Shown one piece after another: positions 1-8,200 of a stretch of DNA of 38,113 nucleotides (its first letter is position 1; each line of letters begins with the position of its first letter). Made by a program: the position numbers and the translations under genes. The DNA comes from UBA11891 sp049890035 (GTDB lineage Bacteria; Bacteroidota; Bacteroidia; Flavobacteriales; Flavobacteriaceae): NCBI GenBank assembly GCA_049890035.1, contig JBMHCG010000044.1, forward strand, positions 1 to 38,113, in the 5' to 3' direction. Below the pieces are notes generated by a model. It saw nothing but the letters and a program-made list of their open reading frames with translations. It did not search any database and was not told the DNA's origin.

Positions 1-1
1 G

Positions 2-2644
2 GCCTATGTTCAAGAAATAGATTCAGATGGTAATTTACTTGTTCTTAGTTCAACAGTTACAGGCACCCCTGCTATACAACTCAATCAGGGGGTTACTATG
101 GTCGCTGGAGTTGGATCTTCCACTTTCTTTATTGGAAATACCAGCTCAAACACTCATTATTTCTTTCCGAAAGAAACTACTACTGTAGGGCAGGTACTAG
201 CTGTTTCCTCTGCTACAACCAATGAATTGGTATTTCAAAATGTATCGGAACTCGAACAACAGGACCTTGAAGATGTGCTTACGCAAGACAACACAGCGGA
301 TATGAGCATGAATATTCAGTCACAAACCATTTCGAAAAGCCTTCGTGTTGATGGGAAAGCCGAATTGGGGTGGTCCACGGCAACCGATACCCTAATCAGT
401 CTGGGAAGTGATGATGGGGATGATTTGGATATTAATGCCACCATTTCCTCAGATGTAGGATTTCGAACGGACAATTTTTACGACTTCGGTTCTTCCCTTA
501 GAAATTTAAAAAACGTGTATTCTCGGAACATTGTTTCCAATGACAATCTTACCCTATCGTCTAGCAGTACAGCCGCCAACAACCAGTTGCAATTTGATCT
601 GGACGGTACTGTAAAAGCAGGGGTCAATTCTTCTTCTTTCTTTATTGGCAGTGATTCCAACCGCTATGAATTTCCGTCAAATAATCCAGGAAGTACGGGA
701 TATATACTTGAATATACCACAACCAACTCGGTGACTTGGGTAGCGTCTCCAGAGTCGCTTCCCACAGGGACTGCTACAGGAGTTGTTTTGCGTTGGGACG
801 GATCGGACTGGGTGGAATCCACAGCGATTCGGATTGCCCCCGGATCGGGCTTTACTCCCTCCAATACGATTTGGATCAATCAATCAATTACCCCGAGTGG
901 TACTTTAACTTTGGGCGATGATACCAATGACTTTGAAAATGTATATACCGACTCGGTTGAAAGCAACACAGACTCTTTAACATTAACAGCCAATAGCGTA
1001 AGTGCTTATCTAGAGCCCGATGCTGACGATTTAATAACTTTAGATAATGTAAGTATATTTAAAAGTGGAACGGAATCATTTACGTTTACACAAGCGGGTG
1101 GTGCTTCTATTTATTTGAAGAGACAGAGTAGTTATGGTACACTTGAATTAGATGATGATGCCTCTTTAGCTAGTGGTGTTAACAATACAGCTTTTGGAAT
1201 AGCTGCAATTTATCCAACAACTGACGGATCATTTGAGTATAACACTGCTATTGGTTATGAGGCTATGAGTTCATCCTCCCTAGGTGATGCGCAACGGAAT
1301 GTTGCTATTGGAGCAAGATCAATGGCTGATTTAAATGGTGGAGATGACAATACAGCCATAGGTGCCTATTCGATGCAAAATATCATAGGAGGAAACAATA
1401 ATGTTGGTATTGGCACTTACGCACTTAATGCATTGACAGATGGTGAAGCCAATATATCCATTGCAAAAAATCAAGGTGCGCTAACTACAGGAGATAGAAA
1501 TATTGCTATTGGCTTTTCTGCATTAGATAATAATTCGACATCAAACGATAATGTAGCTATTGGAACTGAAGCTTTATCTTCAACTTCATCAGCAAGTAAT
1601 GTTGCTATAGGTAACTATGCGCTTCGCTTAACTTCAACTGGAGCAGAAAATGTTGCCATTGGGACACGAGCTGGACGATATAATCAAACAGGGTCCGGAA
1701 ATATCTTTATTGGAAATGATTCTGGAAATAATTTATCACATACTGATGGAGAAGATAATATCATTATTGGTAGTAACGCCAGGTTTAGTAATAGTGGTAT
1801 TGAAAATTCGGTTGCAATAGGTAGTGGTGCCGTAGTGGTTAGCAGCAATACAATTTATCTCGGGGGTTCGCTAACTGAAAAAGTTATTACAACGGGTAAA
1901 GTCGAAGCTGCTTTGGGATTACAATTAGGTTCTTCAAGTACAAGATATAATTTCCCAACCAAAATAGGGTCTACAGGTCAAGTATTAACGGTTTCTTCTA
2001 CTGCAAATCAATTGTACTTTGCCGACGCTTCGGGAGGTTCTACGACACCAACGCTGGATCAGGTGACGACTCAAGGAAGTGTTACAACCAACGATATTGA
2101 AGTTGGGGGATTAACGGTTTCAGGGACTACTGGGCTAACTATTAGAAATGGTTCGGATCGTTATATTTTACCCACTTCAGAGGGAACGGCAGGGCAATCA
2201 TTAATAGTTTCGACCACCACAAGTCAGTTGATTTTTTCATCGCCATATTACTTGATTGCTGATCATGCTACTGGAGAAGCACTTACACAAGGTACTGAAA
2301 TTGGAGGTTTTACTGTTGCTTCAAATAATGGTATTACCATTAGTGGTGGAGATACATTTAATCTACCTGCGGGTAGAATATATGAATGCACGGGATATAT
2401 AAGACTAGATAGTACCTCCACCGATGTAGATATGACTTTTACTTTTGAAGAAGGAGGGTCCACTACTGGGGTTTCAGGGGTAACTGTACGTGATGGTACG
2501 AGTGGCTTAATTACTCAAGTTCCCGCTAAAGCGATTGTTGATGCCACATCTTCAGCTAAAACGGTCATTTTAAATATATCTACGCTTGTAGTTGCAGCCA
2601 ATTCTGATAAAGGAGGTACTTACGTGGTTATAAAAGAACTTTAA
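2..2644 (+). CDS. Fibre-like surface protein with YadA-head repeats (5' end outside window)
   Basis: The reading frame is open from the first complete codon of the window, so the gene starts upstream; 880 residues are visible. Seen: about residues 390-620 carry a run of NxAIG / NVAIG-type repeats (NTAIGY, NVAIGA, NVGIGT, NIAIGF, NVAIGT), the signature of the left-handed beta-roll of trimeric YadA-like heads. On both sides are copies of a short module with the pattern Y-x-F/L-P, then G-x-x-G-Q/Y-x-L, then an aromatic near its end (four copies). The last 130 residues are beta-rich and resemble a jelly-roll tip of phage or bacterial fibres (inference). There is no coiled-coil stalk, no beta-barrel anchor and no T9SS sorting domain at the C-terminus. 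It is most likely a trimeric fibre or adhesin; how it is exported cannot be seen here. Its TAA stop lies in a TTAA shared with the converging pseudogene. Confidence 0.75.
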   Translation, partial: AYVQEIDSDGNLLVLSSTVTGTPAIQLNQGVTMVAGVGSSTFFIGNTSSNTHYFFPKETTTVGQVLAVSSATTNELVFQNVSELEQQDLEDVLTQDNTADMSMNIQSQTISKSLRVDGKAELGWSTATDTLISLGSDDGDDLDINATISSDVGFRTDNFYDFGSSLRNLKNVYSRNIVSNDNLTLSSSSTAANNQLQFDLDGTVKAGVNSSSFFIGSDSNRYEFPSNNPGSTGYILEYTTTNSVTWVASPESLPTGTATGVVLRWDGSDWVESTAIRIAPGSGFTPSNTIWINQSITPSGTLTLGDDTNDFENVYTDSVESNTDSLTLTANSVSAYLEPDADDLITLDNVSIFKSGTESFTFTQAGGASIYLKRQSSYGTLELDDDASLASGVNNTAFGIAAIYPTTDGSFEYNTAIGYEAMSSSSLGDAQRNVAIGARSMADLNGGDDNTAIGAYSMQNIIGGNNNVGIGTYALNALTDGEANISIAKNQGALTTGDRNIAIGFSALDNNSTSNDNVAIGTEALSSTSSASNVAIGNYALRLTSTGAENVAIGTRAGRYNQTGSGNIFIGNDSGNNLSHTDGEDNIIIGSNARFSNSGIENSVAIGSGAVVVSSNTIYLGGSLTEKVITTGKVEAALGLQLGSSSTRYNFPTKIGSTGQVLTVSSTANQLYFADASGGSTTPTLDQVTTQGSVTTNDIEVGGLTVSGTTGLTIRNGSDRYILPTSEGTAGQSLIVSTTTSQLIFSSPYYLIADHATGEALTQGTEIGGFTVASNNGITISGGDTFNLPAGRIYECTGYIRLDSTSTDVDMTFTFEEGGSTTGVSGVTVRDGTSGLITQVPAKAIVDATSSAKTVILNISTLVVAANSDKGGTYVVIKEL

Positions 2645-3132
2645 CCTTTAATTATTCGCATCATAAAAATCTCAGGTTCAAATCTGGCTTTTTGATAGGC
2701 TTTTACAGCACTTTGGTTTTCGGCATAGACCGTCAATTGAAACTCTTCATAACCCCTTGCTTTTCCCCATTCAAATAAATACGATAAAATTTTACCATTG
2801 ACACCCATACCTCGATAGGCTGGAACCACTTATATAAATCTGAGATAGACATAGGTTTTAGTGACTATGTAATATGGATTTTTGCGATAAGTGCGCTAGC
2901 CTGATCCAACCACCACCTTCTTGGCTTCGGCAACAACTACCGCTACTTCAAGGCTTTTTATATAAGCCTCTAAATCGTAACAATTAAAAATATCTTGTGT
3001 CAAAATAGGCGCATACGGCCGTTCATAAGTGATCAAATCTTGTTCAAATTCCAATAAGGTGGGAAGCTCATCCAACCGAGCTGGACGTAATTTAATAGTA
3101 GAATGTTTCTTTGTGATCCTTTTAATGTGCAA
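2641..3132 (-). pseudogene. GNAT-family N-acetyltransferase pseudogene, two in-frame stops
   Basis: Two open pieces lie in the same frame and together look like one GNAT acetyltransferase of about 160 residues. The N-terminal piece has the typical IKLRPARLDELPTLLEFEQ start; the C-terminal piece has VVPAYRGMGVNG, the acetyl-CoA pyrophosphate-binding loop (motif A), and a YAENQSAVKAYQKARF segment (motif B). They are separated by 21 codons that keep the frame but are flanked by TAG at 2896-2898 and TAA at 2830-2832. The segment between still reads like the family (KNPYY, TYVYLRFI). In relatives both stop positions are expected to be tyrosine (GSG-Y and FI-Y-VVP), so each is explained by a single base change from TAT or TAC. 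The first piece has no ATG at its extreme end (TTG at 3132), so the start may also be damaged. No product is expected. Confidence 0.8.
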
Positions 3133-3250
3133 CCTTTATACCCGAAAACATACCTTAAAAGCAATAAAGTATCCACTCACAATGATACTTTGGTTAATTC
3201 TCCACTAAAAAATAGTATTTTACCTTTTCACTTTTTGATTTTTTTTGACA

Positions 3251-5272
3251 ATGAAAAATATGTTATTACCCTTCATTTGGCTTGTATGGATTCCTTTATT
3301 CACCATTGCTCAATCCAAGAGCAACTTCGCCCCTATTGATGTTTTTGGTCTGCAATACGTCCAGCAACCTAAGATTAGTCCTGATGGAAAAACCGTGGTG
3401 TATCGACGTATGAAGATGGATATTCAAAAAGACCGAAGCATGGGAAATTTATGGAAAATCCAAAGCAATGGTTCGGGGCATCAAAAACTCACCTCTTTTG
3501 ATGGGAATGAATTTGGTGCGGTATGGTCGCCTTCGGGAGATCGGATTGCCTATGCTCGAAGTACTGATCAAGGGAGTGAAATTTATGTTTATTGGCTACA
3601 ATCGGGAAAAACAGCACGTCTATCACAACTGAACGGAAGTCCCTCGGCACTAAGCTGGTCCCCAGATGGTCAACAATTGGCTTTTCGAATGAAAGTAAAA
3701 TCAAAAGTGCCCAACTTAATAAAAATGCCACCGAAACCCAAAGGGGCTCAATGGGCACCCCCTGCTAGAATTACCGATCGACTATACCATGAAGCTGATG
3801 GTAGTGGTTATATTACTCCGGGGTTTGCACATGTTTTTGTGATGGATGCATTGGGGTCAACTCCTCGGCAAGTGACCCGCGGTGATTTTCAACACAAAGG
3901 GCCTATTTCATGGCATCCCAAGGGGGACAAACTATATATTACAGCCAACCGAAATGAAGATTGGGAATACGATTTTCGAAATTCTGAGGTGTATGAAATC
4001 ACCCTAACTACTGGCGACACTAAGGCCTTAACTGATCGCCCGGGACCGGATTACAACGCCATAATCTCTCCCAATGGACAGTACATTGCTTATTTGGGCT
4101 ATAAAGACAAAACACAAGCCTACCAAAACCGACAACTGTGGATCATGGATCCCCAAGGAAAAAACCATACCCTTATCAGTGGCACCATTGATTCGAGCAT
4201 TTCACAAATGCAATGGGATGATAAAAGCCAAGGACTTTATGTAAGCTATGATCAAGAAGGCGATACAAAAATTGCGTATTTAAAACGTGATGGAGGTTTT
4301 CGACTTGTAGCCGATCACTTAGGAGGCACCAGCATTGGTCGCCCCTATGGGGGAGGGTCGTTTTCCGTGGCCACCAAAGGACAGATAGCCTATACCCTTG
4401 CCTCTCCCTATGCCCCTGCCGAACTCGCCATCGTCACAACCAAAGGACAACAACAACTTACAAATATTAACAAAGCCGTTTTGGGTCAGCGCACCCTTGG
4501 AACCGTCAATGAGATCCGCTATACATCATCTTTTGACGGTCGGTCGATTCAAGGATGGGTTGTCTATCCCCCTGACTATGATGCAACGAAAAAATACCCC
4601 CTATTAGTGGAAAATCATGGGGGTCCTATTTCTAACTACGGCGCCCGTTTTTCTGCAGAAATCCAACTCTACGCTGCTGCTGGATACATCGTTTTTTACC
4701 CCAACCCAAGGGGCAGTACGAGCTATGGCGAAGAGTTCGCAAACTTGCTCTACCATAATTACCCAGGTGAAGATTATCAAGACGTCATGGACGGGGTAGA
4801 TCACCTCATCGAAAAAGGACTGGCGCACGAAGACCAACTGTATGTTACAGGCGGCAGTGCTGGGGGTATTATGACCGCTTGGATGATAGGAAAAAACAAC
4901 CGATTTAAGGCAGCAGTCGTTGTAAAACCAGTGATGAATTGGATAAGTAAAACGCTGGTAGCTGATAATTATTTTTACTATGCCAACAATCGCTTCCCAG
5001 GACAACCATGGGAAAACTTTCAAGCCTACTGGAACTTTTCACCTTTGTCACTGGTAGGAAATATCGAAACACCTACCATGGTCATGGTAGGTATGAATGA
5101 TCTACGTACCCCACCTAGCGAAGCCAAACAATTGTATCACGCCCTAAAAATAAGGAAGATTCCCACAGTGCTAGTAGAAATTCCCCAAGCCAGTCATGGG
5201 ATAGCGAAACGACCTAGCAACCTGATAACGAAAGTTGCCCATATCCTTGCATGGTTGGAAAAATATCGATAA
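3251..5272 (+). CDS. Exported S9 family prolyl oligopeptidase / acylaminoacyl peptidase
   Basis: A 673-residue serine peptidase of family S9. It begins with a signal peptide (MKNMLLPFIWLVWIPLFTIAQ), so it should act in the periplasm or outside. Residues about 30-400 form a beta-propeller of WD40/TolB-like blades (ISPDGK, WSPSGD, WSPDGQ, ISPNGQ), which in this family restricts access to small peptides. Residues about 420-673 are the alpha/beta-hydrolase domain. The triad is visible: nucleophile Ser536 in GGSAGG, Asp617 in GMNDLRTPPSEA and His649 in QASHGIAKRP. The oxyanion region has ENHGGP. I chose ATG 3251 rather than the TTG two codons upstream because the signal peptide then starts with MKN. 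It converges on the T9SS type B gene with only 6 bases between the stops. Substrate is unknown; it probably clips amino acids or dipeptides from peptides. Confidence 0.9.
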   Translation: MKNMLLPFIWLVWIPLFTIAQSKSNFAPIDVFGLQYVQQPKISPDGKTVVYRRMKMDIQKDRSMGNLWKIQSNGSGHQKLTSFDGNEFGAVWSPSGDRIAYARSTDQGSEIYVYWLQSGKTARLSQLNGSPSALSWSPDGQQLAFRMKVKSKVPNLIKMPPKPKGAQWAPPARITDRLYHEADGSGYITPGFAHVFVMDALGSTPRQVTRGDFQHKGPISWHPKGDKLYITANRNEDWEYDFRNSEVYEITLTTGDTKALTDRPGPDYNAIISPNGQYIAYLGYKDKTQAYQNRQLWIMDPQGKNHTLISGTIDSSISQMQWDDKSQGLYVSYDQEGDTKIAYLKRDGGFRLVADHLGGTSIGRPYGGGSFSVATKGQIAYTLASPYAPAELAIVTTKGQQQLTNINKAVLGQRTLGTVNEIRYTSSFDGRSIQGWVVYPPDYDATKKYPLLVENHGGPISNYGARFSAEIQLYAAAGYIVFYPNPRGSTSYGEEFANLLYHNYPGEDYQDVMDGVDHLIEKGLAHEDQLYVTGGSAGGIMTAWMIGKNNRFKAAVVVKPVMNWISKTLVADNYFYYANNRFPGQPWENFQAYWNFSPLSLVGNIETPTMVMVGMNDLRTPPSEAKQLYHALKIRKIPTVLVEIPQASHGIAKRPSNLITKVAHILAWLEKYR

Positions 5273-5278
5273 AAACAT

Positions 5279-8200
5279 TTAACGACGGACGTAAATAAAA
5301 CCTTTATAAACATCCCGATTGCCTAATTTGAGTACATAAAAATAGGTGCCCTCGGGAAGCTGTGTACCACTTTTCAGTTTACCTACATTAGAAATTCCAG
5401 ACCAATCATTTTCGTATCTCAAACTTTGGTATACAACCAAACCCTCTCGATTGTAAATAGTGACCTCACGTTGTGTAAAATGCAACAGACCCTCTATTTC
5501 CCATTGATCATTGGTTCCATCCCCATTGGGCGAGATGGCATTTGGAATCCGCAAAGGAGTTACATACAATTGGACTGCATTGGTATAAGCCCCTGGATCA
5601 CAAACATCCCCTGGAAAGCGATAGAATGCACGAAAAGCATAATTATTCCAGTTCCTTTTTGGATTTTCAAATCGCAAACCAGTATCTGTCTGATTCACAA
5701 TAACGTCTAAATCATCTATGGGGTTCCATTGTCCAATTTGTAATATTGGATCATAATCAATGCTAAATTCCCAGGAAACTAAAAGCGCAGCAGAAGTAAC
5801 CAGCGGAATGTACAGAGGCGTATCTAAAACAATAGGAATCCTTTTATTTTGTATGTAGGCAATAGCGTCCGAGGGTGCTTCTAAAAAATCAAAAATCAAA
5901 TTAGCATCCGCATCCATTGGAGAAGTATAGCCCGGAAAAGTTTCAACTTGACCCTCCTGATTGATCGTAAGCTCCCCTGTTCCCAGGAGTCCATTTGCAT
6001 CTCCGTCTTCAAAACCCGCCTCAACCACATCCAAACACCCATCACCATCACTATCCAAATCCAAGCGATTGGGAATGCCGTCCGAATCAACGTCTTGATT
6101 GCCTTCTACAATGTCTAGTATGCCGTCATTATCGTCATCGACATCCAAAGCGTCAGGAACGCCATCGCCATCGGAATCCAATTCTGTTTCAACATTCCCA
6201 GCAAGGGTTTCCGTAGCTGTCCTATTGTCTGCTTCTACTGTGGTCACAGAAGTGGAGGAACTACTAGCTGTGTTTGATGGAATCGTAGCAGAAGTCGTAG
6301 TGGATGAAGGCGTAGAGGACGTGCTACCGCTACTTCCACTGCTCGCAACGGGTGAAGTGGGAGCGGTGTCATCATCAAGAGTTGTTACTGCGAGCGTTTG
6401 ATTGGCTAGGGTCAAAAATGTGGGAGGACCCGAACTGATGGATAAGGTAATTGTTGTAGTGATATCTCCATCTACAAGGGTATCCGACACCCCTGCTACT
6501 GTTACCACCTGAGGAACATTCCAGTTTAGGGGAGTAAATAGCAGTTGGGTAACCGTCATACTGATTTCTGTCACATCCCCATTGGTCAAATCGATAATAA
6601 CATTTGAAACGGGTTGGCTGTTCAACACAACAGTAAAGCTAGCCGTACTCGTGGGGTCTTCCAATACGTTGGAACTAACAGCAGTCACAGTAAACCCAGC
6701 TGTATCGTCATCCAAAGTATCAACCGATACCGTTTGACTTGCCAGTGCTGTAAATACAGAAGGACCCGAACTGATGGATAAGGTAATTGTTGTAGTGATA
6801 TCTCCATCTACAAGGGTATCCGATACCCCTGCTACTGTTACCACCTGAGGAACATTCCAGTTTAGGGGGGTAAATAGCAGTTGGGTAACCGTCATACTGA
6901 TTTCTGTCACATCCCCATTGGTCAAATCAATAATGACATTCGATGTTGGTTCGACATCCAAAACTATCGAAAAAGTCGCTGTACTACTGGAATCCTCTAC
7001 TACATCAGAGCTAATTGCAGTAACTGAAAACCCAGGGATTTCATTATCTAGCACTTGGAGATTATAGACCAAATCCCCCAAAGGGACATAACACGCGTTA
7101 CTCAAAACATCACTCACAGAAAAGGTAAGCGTTGCAGAGACTGCACCGTCTGCAATACTATCATCAATAGCAAAAAGAGTTCCTGATTGTGTAACACTCC
7201 AATCGGAAGCTGTAAAAGTAAATAGCGTTGGTGATACACTTAATTGAGACGTTGGACTCACACTAGCTGCAACCACAACAGTAGAAGTCGGTTGATCCGA
7301 TAAGGCTAGCCCAAAAGTGGTACTACTCCCTCCTTCACTAAGTATCAATGAGGGGCTTACGGGTGCCCAACCCGCATCGGTAATATACAGGTTGGCTACA
7401 GCTGAAACTGCAGTGCTACAGGCATATTGTGGGGCACTAATAACAACACGATACGCTTGCGTGTCTAGTGAGATAGGAGGATTAATTAAAGTGAGTGTGG
7501 TAGAATTGACTCCCGTCTGCGTGACAGTGTTGGCCAAATCCAGCCAAATTCCTCCACTATCGATTTGCCATTGGAACGAATAAATATTACTGACATTCGG
7601 TGCCACTTCAAAGACAGCATCCTCTCCCAAACAGATGTATTGCGAAGTAGGGCTGGCGGAAATACTGGGTGGGCTTGTATTTTCTTGGAAATCAAAAATA
7701 GTATTGGAATTGGCATCACTGGGTGTCAGATACCCCCCTGCTCCAACAACTCTCCCCAAGCTATCAACAGTTGGTGTGTTGGTTCCCAGCTTCCCTTTGT
7801 TATTATAATCTGGGTCTCCGAATACAGCAGTTGAATTCCCATCTGTAAAACCTGCTTCCAGAACATCATCACAACCATCATTGTCACTGTCATAATTTAT
7901 GTAATCCCCTACTTTGAAAAAAGAAAGTCCAACATAGGAGGACACATAATAGTAGCGAAGCTCTATTTGGCCAGCAAAAGTAGAGGTTGCTGTGCTGTTC
8001 TTTACTTCATGAGTGAATTCAATTTCTGTTATTTCATGGGATTTAAAGTAAAATTGTGAACTGGATACAGTCCCACTCCACTTAAATCGTATTTCTTCAG
8101 AAGTAAACGAGGTCAATCCCGATTCATATACACCATCGTGGTCTGTATCAATCAACAACTCTCCACCGTTATCGATGACGGTTATTGTTTTTCCATATTC

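Noticed and set aside
1..2644. Prophage region at the left edge, because of the tail-fibre-like protein
   Set aside because: No other phage gene is visible in the window; the neighbours are ordinary chromosomal genes.
2830..2898. Stop-codon readthrough or recoding that would rescue the GNAT protein
   Set aside because: Two different stop codons, both used as normal stops elsewhere in the window, and no recoding signal seen.
6099..6401. Open frame on the plus strand opposite the Ser/Thr linker and TSP3 region
   Set aside because: Composition mirrors the repetitive Ser/Thr/Asp codons of the real gene on the minus strand; no family or start signal.
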